This document shows positions 11,291 to 21,721 of a DNA stretch of 64,000 bases, piece after piece. Source of the DNA: Phanerodontia chrysosporium (Eukaryota; Basidiomycota; Agaricomycetes; Polyporales; Phanerochaetaceae); contig MJGA01000002.1 of the NCBI GenBank assembly GCA_001910725.1, forward strand, positions 806,001 to 870,000, written 5' to 3'. Position 1 is the first letter of the stretch. The number at the start of each line of letters is the position of its first letter. Below the pieces are notes generated by a model. The model saw nothing but the letters and a program-made list of their open reading frames with translations, did not search any database and had not been told where the DNA came from. A program made the translations under genes and the position numbers.

Positions 11291-12693
11291 ATGTCGTCTC
11301 TGCAGCTGAACATCACTAACTTCATCCAGCAGCAACGAGCTCGCCGCTCCGTCACACCTGCACAGAACACAAATGGCTCTCAACTCCTGCACCACGACAT
11401 CATGTCCGAATCCCCTGATTTGTCTGACAACGAACAAACTCACAGCGAGCGCACCGCTGATGCGAACCAATCGCCTGTTGGAACCTCAGCAACAACAGGT
11501 TCTTCGACAGCTTCCCGCAAGCGAGCAGCCGAAGCGATGGCTCAGTCCGCGCAGCGTGTTGCTCAGCGGCTCAGGCTCAAGGACGCATCAGCCCAAGCCC
11601 TTCTCAAGTTCTCGAAAGTGAGTTCTCATTGTTATTGTCAGGTTGTGCTTGAATGACATTCAACTGACTTCGCTGTCATGCTAGACAGATCCAGCTGAAC
11701 GCGAGATTGTACTGATGGCAACCATTCTCCAGGTCAACGAGCGACTCGAGCTTGTTCAGCCCAATGAAGCACTCTGGAAGATCCCTTCAAAACTCTATGT
11801 AAGTCATCACAACGTTATCAGATGCCAGAGCTAATCGCATTGCCACGTCTATCCTAAAGGAGAAAATTGAATTGTATACTGCCGACGTCCTTCTTTGCCC
11901 CTACCTGTCTGCATATAGGAAGGTGCCCACGAAGATAGTTCTTGTAAGTTTCCGTGTAGTTGAAGCTTACTATTCCATATGAACGTAACTAAGACAAACT
12001 GTAACACACCAGGATACGATCCTCAGACATCCGTCATGGGGCTATACACTTGAAGACAGTCGGGACAAGACTCGGCGCGATGTCGTCACTCAGCGCATCC
12101 AGGGCCGCCTATCTGATCGACGAAATGGTATCAAGGCGCACATTGGGCTTTCACTCGGTCGAGAGCCTTCGGGAGACTCCGTTCGGAGGCCAGATTCGAT
12201 GCACATTATCGCTCTCGTCGAAGCAGCCATGGGTAAGGTCCGCGCAAATGTCACTGACCCGACTGAGCCGTCCCGAGTGACATTGGCGATGTGCGCGCGG
12301 TTCGCCTTCCTTGTACGTGATATTCCCAACTTCAACCGTCTGACATCACTTACATTGATTGCTATACAGCGCAAGGCCTATCGTGAGGATAGTAGCAACG
12401 CATTCTGGAAGACTGTCGATGCTACGCTCAAGACTATCCGAGAGGAATTTGCCGCTGAGACCGGAGATATGTTATCTTCGTGAGTTACTTGCTGGACTCA
12501 ATACGTGACTGGTATCCTTATCTCATCAATGCTTAGCTTCTTCACAAATATTCTCAATGAGGATCAGCTCATTTACGGTGTCGTCGATGTCGAAAATTTG
12601 GCCGAGACGCAAGAGTCCGCTCTTCAGGCCGAAATTTCAGACATCGCTTCTGGTACTACCGCCGCTGAAGCTGCGCAATTCGAGGAGGAATAA
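11291..12693 (+). CDS. Small partner protein of the two-gene module, function unknown
   Basis: This gene of about 335 residues in six exons has no frame breaks. Exon 1 reads MSSLQLNITNFIQQQRARRS, then a Ser/Thr-rich linker and a helical basic segment (SRKRAAEAMAQSAQRVAQRL) ending LLKFSK. Later exons give TDPAEREIVLMATILQVNER, EKIELYTADVLLCPYLSAYR, ILRHPSWGYTLEDSRDKTRR, and VTLAMCARFAFL. Then come RKAYREDSSNAFWKTVDATL with TIREEF, and FFTNILNEDQLIYGVVDVEN. The block FW-x2-VD-x2-L-x2-IR followed by a short helix with ED-x3-YG recurs, as far as I know, in many small Agaricomycete hypothetical proteins. The protein has no recognised enzyme motif and is highly helical. Its position suggests it works with the large protein, for instance as an accessory DNA-binding or assembly factor; this is inference. 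Confidence 0.7.
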
Positions 12694-13871
12694 ACCTAGA
12701 TATTTCTAGCAAGTCCCAGTAGACGTCTAAGGCCCCGTTTCATCACGATTTCGTTGCGTCGGACAGCGTAACTCATTAGTATATTTTCGACGCGGCACGA
12801 TAATTCATAACTGTTTCTTGGTGTCTCCTGGACGCGTGAGAGCCTGACCCCATGGCTGAATCTGCTGGCAGGTAACCGCGGCAGCTGCTGCAAGCACCAA
12901 TGACAGCGGCTTATCGTGTCGCCTTAGCATGGCAGGCCGTAGGCACACTCCCAAAAACTCTGCCCGTCATTGCGAGAACACGACGAGATGATGTATTGCT
13001 CTCTCTCGCCCAGAAAAGAGTAAGGCTACACCAATATATGTACATTGTCTGTTCACAACCTGGATTACAGTCGTGCCTTAGGCCTTCAGATCTAACTGCT
13101 TGTCCGGGTCGTCATCAGCTTGCGGCCCTCAGAGCTGATAAGCTAGCGGTAAGATCAGCGCTTGTGTAAGGACCACATCAATGTTGTTTTTCGCTGACGG
13201 TAAGCTGACGGTGGCAGACGCGCGATGGAATTGTCAGCCTCAGCGCACATTCGGCGTCAAGATGGAAATCATATTTGTTCTGGCGGGCGGTGTACAGCGG
13301 ATGCCAATGTTTTGACACCCAGGACCAGAGAGATTTGACCCGAAGCACGTAAAATAGCTACCATGATGTATGTTGTGATTCGGACTTGCGATGTGCATAT
13401 AATGGTGGAGAACGATGCCTCGCCAGTTGCCAACTACACAACTCGGCAGACCAAGACAAGCAGGTGAATATGACACCGACGCAACGGAGTAGAGAAGCAG
13501 ACCCCGTACACACAGCTGCACGTTCTGGTCAACCTTAGCCCGCGGATCACAAGACTGGAAGAGACACCTCCTATTGCATGCTTCGTAGGATTCAGGCTCC
13601 GGAGTATCAACGGATTCTCGTGTGAGCGAGTGCATAATGTTCGGACTTGCCAACTGTCAGGCGGACAAATCGTTCGCGAATGGTTGCCACATGTCGTCTC
13701 TGCAGCCCCTGCTAACCTGTGTGGTCTGTAGTAATGAAAGCGATGACTTGTATACACGCAGAGATGTGAAAGCACAAACATGTACATGACAAAAATACAA
13801 TGACTCTGAGATTCCTGTGACATAATATATCATCTCCCCAAGCAAGCACTGCAACAAAGTAGCGCAGATCG
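12694..13871. other. Intergenic, no gene seen
   Basis: About 1.2 kb with only short frames of no protein character. It separates the convergent ends of the small module gene and the DUF6699 gene. One small direct repeat (CTGACGGTAAG, CTGACGGT) lies near 13192-13212. The other end of a possible mobile unit would fall here, but no matching terminal repeat was found by eye. Confidence 0.45.
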
Positions 13872-15069
13872 TCATACCTTCTTCAACTTCAACTCGAAGT
13901 ACCCATTTTTGCCCTTCGCTACGCCCTCGAGGCCAACCTTCTCCACCAGGAAGTCCACTCTCCTTATCCCCTTGTTCCGCTCCTCCTGGCTGTCCCCGCA
14001 CCGGTGCGCCCACGCGAGCGCGATGAGCTCGCGTGCCTCCTGGTCCATCTCCGTGTTGTAGTAGTCCTCGCGCGTGATCGGGGTCATCATGCTCTGCCAT
14101 ATCGCGAGGAACATCTCGTACAAGGTCACGCCGACGGGGTTCTGCGTGCGTGCCTCGATGTACCACGGGAAATACGAGCTGTAGAAGACCATGACGGGCA
14201 GCGGCGGCTCGCATGCGTAGCGCATGAGATCCCAGTCGCACGCATGTCGAGCCAACTCGTGGAAGTACACGCGCGGTGGCGGCTCCCGAAGGTCGAGGAA
14301 CATCGGCGGGCGCGACGACGAGTAGCGGATATACGGATTTAGGGTGACTTTCGGTGAGCTTAATGAGGCTGTAGGCGGAGAGGCGCGGGTCAGCAGCACC
14401 GCTCGCGGGCCCATGTCTAGCTTAGCGCACCTCGCCGTATTGTAGACCTCGAGCGCGGGGACAGATGGAGGAGCGAGCCTATTGCGGCACCGATGCGCGG
14501 CGAGCGCGACATCGAGAAGTCGGACCGCCATTCCCGTGGCGGACGCTTGTCGTGCTCGCTGACGGTACTAGTCCAGGACTGCGAGCGTACGAGATCGCTA
14601 TGATGGGATGACAGACTGCTCGAGTCTGTCGAGAAGGGGAGAGAGGCCGCGAGGCCGACGACTTTGATAGACTGCGCGAGCGTGAGGATGAGGACATCAT
14701 AGTTGCGAACCGGTTGGGGAGGCTGCCCTTATTCTCCTGCCATTCCTCTCCCTGCGCCGGCTGCACATGCACCCATTCGTCATTGCCCTGCGCCACGGTT
14801 CCAGTCGGTATTGGAACCTGCGTCACCGCGGGCGATGGTCCCGGCCAGCCAGCACCTGGCATGGGCTGTGTCGCGGGAAAGATGGGCGTGAGCACCGCAC
14901 CGCTCGATGCTGGCCATGGAGTCCCAAACCCGCCCCACTCCGGCTGAACGGCGGGCGTGGCGAAATGACCTATGCCAAACATCGGCGTGCCATGTGTCGG
15001 CCAGCCTGCGCTCGTACTGGGATATTGTCCTGGGGCGGGGTCAACAAGCTGCGGCGGTTCGTCAGACAT
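13872..15069 (-). CDS. DUF6699 domain-containing protein
   Basis: The N-terminal half is Pro/Gly/Trp-rich and disordered (MSDEPPQLVDPAPGQYPSTS onward). The C-terminal half carries the DUF6699 features. These are PPREWRSDFSM, then after an intron ASLSSPKVTLNPYIRYS, PPMFLDLREPPPRVYF, a central region with FYSSYFPWYIEA, and an end at YFELKLKKV. A GT-AG intron (GTGCGCTAAG to CCTACAG, near 14380-14440) joins TIRR to ASLSS. The frame changes once at the G run 14636-14639 (C run on the coding strand); one extra base restores PLSPFSTDSSSLSSHHSDL. DUF6699 proteins are frequent in Agaricomycetes and have no known function. The gene is divergent from Lunapark with about 690 bases between starts. Confidence 0.75.
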
Positions 15070-15755
15070 TCGCTGATAGAGCCAGAAGTCGGCGAAAGTG
15101 AGATGGTGACGGGGGTATCAGACGAGAGATAGCCAATTAAAAGGAGGACTATAAATGACGGGAGGCCTCGAGGCGGCGTGCTGGTAAGAGCCTTGAGGCA
15201 AGATGGGAGGAAAGGCAGTAAGTCCGAGCTGCCGTATATAGCCTGCCAGGGCGATTGCCGCTCATCTTCGACATTGTGTGCGGTCCATGACGCGCTATGG
15301 GACCCTTTACGACTAGGCCTGTTGCTCGTGAATGTCTTTGGAATGCACTGGAAGACATATGATAGCCTGAGAACTTGCTTAGCTGCAGGAAGGCGTATGA
15401 GAAGACCCGAAGACAGAAGGGTAGTATTTATGGGGCTGGGTAGGAGGCTTCCTGAGCGTTATAGAATAGAGAGCTCGTGATGTACCGAAACAGATGCAGA
15501 CCAAAGCGTGTCAGACAGGAGGTGTTATGCGTACAAAACCAAGCTATGGGCAGAAGCCAGCGCAGGGGTCAGAACGAAACCTCTTCCGCAATATGTCACG
15601 CTCGACCCCTTGTAACGTGTGACACGCATCACGGATTGCTACGTCACGCAAGGAGACGCCTGCGCGTGACGTATCTTGGCTGGGGCCTCACGACTTCATT
15701 CCAGACAACCACCACGCCTGCTCAGGCATCCCCCTGTATCAACACCTAACTGCAT
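15070..15755. promoter_or_regulatory. Divergent promoter region, DUF6699 gene / LNP1
   Basis: No gene is seen. The region contains an inverted pair of CRE-like elements (15640-15649 and 15664-15673) about 85-115 bases before the Lunapark ATG, and the short palindrome CGTGTGACACG just upstream, near 15615-15625. Confidence 0.5.
15640..15673. promoter_or_regulatory. Inverted CRE-like element pair
   Basis: TACGTCACGC at 15640-15649 is the exact reverse complement of GCGTGACGTA at 15664-15673, with a 14-base spacer. Each arm contains the TACGTCA/TGACGTA core known for fungal bZIP (ATF/CREB) factors. Function is inferred from motif and position upstream of LNP1. Confidence 0.55.
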
Positions 15756-17058
15756 ATGGTTCTCTTTGGTAATTGGTTTCGAAAGGTAGGTTAGTGTGCA
15801 TGTCGTTCCTGCGTTGTCGCTCACTCAGAATCGCCAGAACCGGCCGGAAGACTATGAACAGGTGCTAGCTTTGCTAGCACTCGACATTCAGAAACGACAA
15901 GAACGCCTCTCGGAGATCCGTCTACGAGAGCGTCGTACCACACTCCTTTTCTCAGTCTACGCTCTCGCTCTATGGGTCGCCTACGTCAGCCTGTGGTACA
16001 CGGACCTCGTACCGACACTCAGTGGACACGCGCGCTACTCCAAGTTTGAGAAGTCGGTCGAGGCCGTACCTGTGTTCCTAGGCCCCATTGTGTACGTGGC
16101 GAGCTACTATGTCTTGAAGCTAGCCTAACAGACGTCCGCCGCCGCAGAATATTATTCATTCGTCGCATCGTGCAAATATGGTATACAAGGATAGGGGATA
16201 ACGAAGGTGCGTGGCGTGCGACTCCTCGCATTTTTTGGCGTCTTACGTGTCCCTAGAGAAACACCTTGTCACCTTGCGCAAGCAACAGAAGGAAAAGATT
16301 GAGGAGATCAAGAAGAAAACCAACTACGACTCTACTCGAAACCTCATCGAGCGTTATGATGCTGCTTTGGACTCTCCATTACGTCGAAGGGTCCCTGCTC
16401 CTGGTCAACCAGCGACCCCTCAGAACAAGATGTCAACTCCTCAGCCGCAACGCTTGACACCAGCGCCCGCTCAAGTGCCGCCAACATTGCAGCAGCAGCT
16501 GTCACGTACGTTCTCAGCCTATTGCTTCCGCACTAGAAACTGTCTCACCATCGACTCTATTGGGATAGCAATGGCCCGGCAGCCTATGCCTCCACCGCGC
16601 AAGCACTGGTATGATAAGGTTGCTGACGCTATCCTTGGGGATGACGACACAATCACTGCGGCCTCCTCTCGGTATGCGCTGATATGCCAGAAGTGCTTTG
16701 CCCACAACGGTCTTGTGAAGGAGAGTGCTTGGGAGGAAACTCGTACGTGTCGTCTCCCTCACATGTCTTCCCCCATGTGCAGTTGTCACTTCCCCAATCG
16801 TCTCACCACTGCATCTGAACAGAATACGTTTGCCCCAAGTGCGGTTACTTCAATCCATCGCCCAAGGCCCTTCGGCAAGCACGTGCGGGCGCACGGCCGT
16901 CGGTGTCACCTCCACCACAACCTCAGTTTGGCCAGCCACTTGCGCCACCTCTTGAGAAGCCATCGAGTATCGAGAGCGGCCCCAATCTAGGTGTCCGGGC
17001 GAAGCCCAAGGAGGTGGCTGAAGGAGAGCACATGGAGGTCGACGCTACGTCATCCTGA
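15756..17058 (+). CDS. LNP1: Endoplasmic reticulum junction protein Lunapark
   Basis: Lunapark stabilises three-way junctions of the tubular ER network. Exon 1 (15756-15785) encodes MVLFGNWFRK and is spliced at 15786-15828 to NRQNRPEDYEQVLALLALDI. A short coiled segment (QKRQERLSEIRLRERRTT) leads into the first membrane hairpin (LLFSVYALALWVAYVSLWY) and the second (VEAVPVFLGPIV + ILFIRRIVQIWY). Introns at 16092-16147 and 16207-16257 precede the conserved coiled coil EEKHLVTLRKQQKEKIEEIK, then KKTNYDSTRNLIERYD. A Pro-rich linker follows. The C-terminal domain has the paired CxxC zinc ribbon: ICQKCFAHNGLV and, after another intron, EYVCPKCGYFNPSP. An acidic tail ends DATSS. All exons join in frame without corrections. 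Length of about 350 residues is normal for fungi. Confidence 0.93.
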
Positions 17059-19300
17059 CAGTCTCATTTCTTCCGTTCTCTGATCTTCGTTCGTATTTAT
17101 TCTGTGCGTTTGGGGCTATTGTACAGCATCGACATCCTAGCTATCCGATTCTCGTTGACTTGCGCTCTTCGATCGCAGCCGTCCATTCATCAGGTACGGC
17201 CATATTGCCAGGCACATAAGGTGCGCCGCACCACGCATTGTCCTGCTCACAATCACACAACCAGGCTCGATCGCGAGCACCCACACTCGCCCATGGTCTT
17301 AGGCACAATTTTAGGCTTTCTTCACCTGTGATCGACGCGTGCACGATCGGGCCCGTGCTCGCGCACCGATGTCTGGTTCCGCCTCGAACGGCGCTGATCC
17401 CGACGCAACCTGATCGGGGCAGCTGTTTGGCGTTGTTTGTCCGTATGGGCGGCACGTCTTCGCGGATGTCGGCTGCGACACTGGACGGCCCTTGGAAGAC
17501 ATATACCTCGTAAGGCGCGCTATGGCCGTCGTCTGGCAGCGTTCGTTTGGCTTGACAGTGCTTGATGCTGGTCTCCCTGTCGTGGTCTACCTGTCCACGC
17601 TGCCTAGGATCGCTGAAGACCTGCGGTGGACCTTCTCGCCCGTCTCTCCCACAACGATCTCACGTTATGCTATCGCGATTTTCAAACAGCTGTGGCAAGC
17701 CTATCAGGACATAGATGATTTACCTGCCTCGTGTACCACCCCTGAAGCACCTTGTCTCGGTTGAGGACGTTTTCGGGTATGCCGCCGACATCCACCACGC
17801 ACCAGCCACCGGCCTACTCATTGACTCAGCTTCTGTGTGCCGGCACGATATTGCGAAGGCTGATATAGCACAGACGTTCGATGGCGGCGCAATCCCAAGT
17901 GTCCGCCGTCGCTCGCAGCAAGGCCTCATGGCAACAGATTCGACCTTGTCTACGCCGTTACATCGCTTCTGGCAGCTTCTCACGGACTTCGCGTAGGCAA
18001 CATTGACTGGGCTGCTGGCCGGCCATCACAGTGTGCGTTTCAGCCTTGCACTAAGTTTCGAGCAGAGGCATTCATTCCCAAACGCTGCTCGGCACTGAGG
18101 TGGGACTATCGAGCGAACCTTGACGGAGGCGCCTAGGGCAGCGACCATGCGTCACCAGGCAACGACTGCATTCCACAGCATCAAGGGCCCTGCGCTGCTC
18201 CGCTGTCAGGCGGGTGCCTCCTCTGGCGCTACCACACTCCCGGAACTCTCGAGCTTGTTGCCTGCCAGAACGCGCATAGTCTCGCACGAACGTGGGCTGC
18301 CTCACACGGGCGGCGTCGGGCTGGCGAGCACGGCGGACTCTCTGCGTTCCATGCATGGACAAGGCATCGGGTGTTGCGCGGGGGCGGAGGCTAGTACACC
18401 GCGGGGCGCGTTCGTGCTGCAGGGCCTCGCCGGACGACACCACCCGGGAGCCGACAGAGGAAATGCGCGGGGCTTATGTCCGCGAGTCAATGAGTCGCTG
18501 CTATCTTGACGCGCGGCGCCGAAACACAGAGAGTGTGCTCACAGAAACTCTATGTAGGGTGGCCTTGTATTCGCGCAGTGTCGTCACCTGTGCAGCCACG
18601 CTCCCACCGAAGGGTAGCTTCCATGCTGTGCGGCGTGGCTTCGCTCTTGCACGCACCAGGAAAGTCTTCGTCATACATTATTCCCTGTGAACGCTGACAT
18701 GGAGCGCAGGGCTGCAGTGCGTTCGTGGCTTTTCAACATGTTTCCATGTACGCGCTGAAACGCGCCATCAGATGGTCCCAGGCCGACGCTCGCTCGAGGT
18801 GCGACGGGCGTTGCCGACCCTAGTGCAACCGCAGACTATCACTGGTGCACGAAGTAGTGCTGTCCCGCATCACCACCTCGCTAAGTGATGACACAACTCT
18901 AACGAGGACTTCCTCAGTTTACGCGGTTCACCCTGGCGTGAGGAGAACGTTTGGCAGGGGCATACCAATGCCCTGTCAAGAGGTGGAGGACAGAGGCAGA
19001 CGAAACCGTCCGTTGTGGGGCTGCTCCTGGTCACGCAGTCTTTCTGCGTGCGTCGCAATGTGAAGACTTCTGCCTCAGCCTGCAGAGAAGGCCGCTGATA
19101 TATTGCGAGGCTGAGCAGGGCCATTGACGTGTTTGTGATCGAACATCACTCGCTACTGGTCTCAAGTTATGCGTCTCACTTGCATTGACCGCCGCCCTTG
19201 CGCCTTCGCCTATATATCGTGTTCTGTAGCATGCGATGAACCTGCTCGTTCTGCTCCCTGCTAACTTTGCGCAGCATCTTGAGGCTTACGTTCGACTTTC
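17059..19300. other. Long intergenic region without recognisable gene
   Basis: About 2.2 kb. Several frames are open for 60-130 codons, for example 17492-17764 (+), but none shows family motifs, and frames overlap on both strands with similar composition. I cannot name any element here. The right end is the promoter of the GH105-like gene, with a TATA-like run at 19211-19216. Confidence 0.45.
19211..19216 (+). promoter_or_regulatory. TATA-like box of the GH105-like gene
   Basis: A TATATA run lies about 85-90 bases upstream of the ATG at 19301 and is the best core-promoter candidate for the downstream secreted hydrolase. Confidence 0.45.
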
Positions 19301-20725
19301 ATGCGCGGCATTTCTCTTTTTATGGCCTCGCTAGGCCTCCCTTCGGTTCCAGACAAGACCTGAGCGACGCGCAAATCAGCACCATCAAGAACAGCCTCAA
19401 TACCGCCCAGCCTCCGCTGCAGTCCTGGGAGATTGGGACGCACGCAGAGGCCCTCCTCGAACTCGACACGCCGAGCTGGTCGACACTCACGCCCGGTGTA
19501 AAGTTTACCACATACACCACATCGGCGCCGCCAGCGAGCCTCAGCGAAGTGCTCGCCATCGCACAGTCCGTCGTGCAGAGCTGGACAGACGCGAACAACG
19601 TCACGGACGCGAACGCCGCAAGCATCACCGCGCCGCTGCTCACAAACGCAGCGGCAGGTGACCCGCCGAGCACGGGCTTCGCGGTCGTGCTCGCGAACCT
19701 GACGGGTCAGGGCGCGCGCGACGGGCTGCGCTACGCGGATGCGGCCGCGTCGCAGGTGCGCTGGCTCTTCAGCAAGGACTCGCGCACGGCGCCCGACGGC
19801 GCGCTGTCGCACCGGCCCGACCAGTTGCAGCTTTGGGACGACTTCGTGTACATGGTCCCGCCGTTCCTTGCGCACTACGGGCTGGCGACGGGGGACCTGA
19901 GCATGGTTCGCGAGGCGTACAACCAGATCAAGCAATACCGTGACTATCTGCGCGACGCCGAGACAGGGCTGTGGAGGCACATGGCGCTTGGCTGGTCTTG
20001 CGACGAAGGCTTTTGGGCTACAGGTGAGGTGTAGGAGAGCTGATTTGGGCGAGAATGCTTACAGCGGTCCATGTCAGGAAACGCCTGGGCGGCAGGCGGT
20101 ATAGTCCGCGTCCTAGCGCTCTTCGCTTCGTCGCAATATAGCTCGCAGCTGCAGTCCGAGCAGGTAGAGCTCGCGCAATGGGCACACGAGATCCAAAGCG
20201 CCTTGGCAGAACACCTCGTAAGCATCAATCCTCTCCCGCCATCTGCGAAGTCTCACACGCGGTCCACAGGACAGCAACGCGAACTTACTGCACAACTACG
20301 CCGACAAACCGAGCACGTTCCTCGACGCCGCGTCCTCCGCGCTCTTCGCCGCCTTCACGTACCGCCTGGACGTGCTCCTGCGCTCCGCCGTGCTCCCGCC
20401 AGGCGCGACGCCGCTGCTCGCGAGCATGCCCGCCGTCGTCGCCGCTGCAGAGCGCGTGCGTTCGGAGATCTTCACGGCCCCCTCGTCGGACACGGGCAGT
20501 GGCCTGAAACATTTCACGGACGACATGACGCTGCAGCCCGTCACGAACGGGCACAGCTATCCGAACCAGCTGCTCCTCCCGCCAAACGCGACGAACATCG
20601 CCGCAAATGGGGGAATTGCCATGAGTTATGAGGCGCAGGGCTTCGTCCTGAACCTTCAGGCGGCGTATCGCGATTGGACGTCTGTGGGCAATGTGAAGGG
20701 GCGTCGGGCGTGTTTCAGGTGCTAG
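19301..20725 (+). CDS. Glycoside hydrolase family 105-like, (alpha/alpha)6-barrel unsaturated glycuronyl hydrolase
   Basis: GH105 enzymes remove the terminal unsaturated uronic acid left by pectin or rhamnogalacturonan lyases. The probable signal peptide starts at ATG 19301 (MRGISLFMASLGL). It is one base out of frame with the mature part, and an extra C near 19339-19341 would join them to RQDLSDAQISTIKNSLN. The body shows IGTHAEALLELDTPSW, SHRPDQLQLWDDFVYMVPPF with LAHYGLATGDLSMVREAYNQ, a typical active-site face, and GFWATG spliced to NAWAAGGIVRVLALF. Two introns are clear: after WATG (donor near 20029) and after LAEHL (donor near 20218), leading to NLLHNYADKPSTFLDAASSA. The end, MSYEAQGFVLNLQAAYRDW, matches the usual last helix. 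About 440 residues. The 5' end is the least certain part. Confidence 0.75.
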
Positions 20726-21323
20726 AGCTCGAAAATCGGCCCTCGGAGAGGATGTCTCGATGCTGGGAAACACACTCATTACTACACCATTATACCCAGT
20801 ATATCTGACAATGATTATACCATTTGGCGAGAGGTGGCACAATGCGTGAGGTCGCTGGCGTCAAGGATTCTGAGCGGGCAGAAGGCAACCTTTCCACGCT
20901 GACGTAATCACGTTCGGAATGACCGGCGCTTATATACCGATTGTCGAGGCCGCCTCCGCCGCCGTATACTGTGAGTCGTCTAGACCGCTCTGTACATGCA
21001 ACTTGTGTAGGCCTCGGTGGGTATAGTCTTCGATTCCATTTCGGACCTTGCGGTAATGCTTTCATCAGAAAGACGGGCATTTTCCGAAAGCCATGACTAG
21101 GCATGACTCACGCCACGCGACCCTTGTCTGGCTAGACATCGGTCGGGGCGTAGGCAGCTCGTGTGCAACCCCCTCAACAACACCACATCTCTCGAGCTGC
21201 GCATAAACAATACCGCGCCACACCGTCGGTACGCCCCCCTTGTTCCGTCCGTGGAGACCCTCCTGTTCACAGTACCCTCCCCATTGTCCTATTGTCCCCG
21301 TGGCGGCGCACAGACCACACCAA
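20726..21323. other. Intergenic, no gene seen
   Basis: About 600 bases between the GH105-like and RidA-like genes, both on the + strand. It holds the 3' end of the former and the promoter of the latter. No further signal was recognised. Confidence 0.45.
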
Positions 21324-21721
21324 ATGATGGACCGCCAGAACTATCGCACCGGAAACCCGTACGAGGCGCGGTTTGGGTACAGCAGGGCCGTGCGCCGCGG
21401 CGCGCACGTCTTCGTCTCGGGCACGACGTCCGTCGACCCTGCGACGGGCACGCTCCGGCACGCCGACTCCGCGGGCCTGCAGGCGCAGGCTGCGTTTGCA
21501 GAGATCGTCGCGGCGGTGGAGGCACTCGGGGCACCCGTGCGGACGTCGTGCGTGTGCGCATGTATGTGCGGGACGACGCCGACACGGACGCGGTCGGCGC
21601 CGCGCTGGCGGACGCCCTCGGCGACGTCGCGCCCGCTGCAACGATGCTCGTCGGCATGCGCTTCGTCGACCCGCGCATGAAGGTCGAGATCGAGGCGGAC
21701 GCCGTGCTCGCCGAGCCGTAG
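21324..21721 (+). CDS. RidA/YjgF/YER057c-type protein
   Basis: RidA-type proteins form trimers and hydrolyse reactive enamine/imine intermediates such as 2-aminoacrylate. The frame starts MMDRQNYRTGNPYEARFGYS and shows AVRRGAHVFVSGTTSVDP, ALGG, then DVVRVRMYVRDDADTDAVGA, MLVGMRFVDPRMKVEIEADA. The VRVRMYV and VEIEADAV blocks hold the Arg and Glu positions conserved in the family. About 132 residues, normal length, single exon. The frame is broken at the G run 21528-21531; one extra G restores EALGGTRADVVRVR. Because both halves are otherwise perfect I take this as a sequence error rather than a dead gene. Confidence 0.85.

Noticed and set aside
17492..17764. Open frame of 90 codons on the + strand
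   Set aside because: No family motif, no splice-linked continuation and similar-sized frames on the opposite strand.
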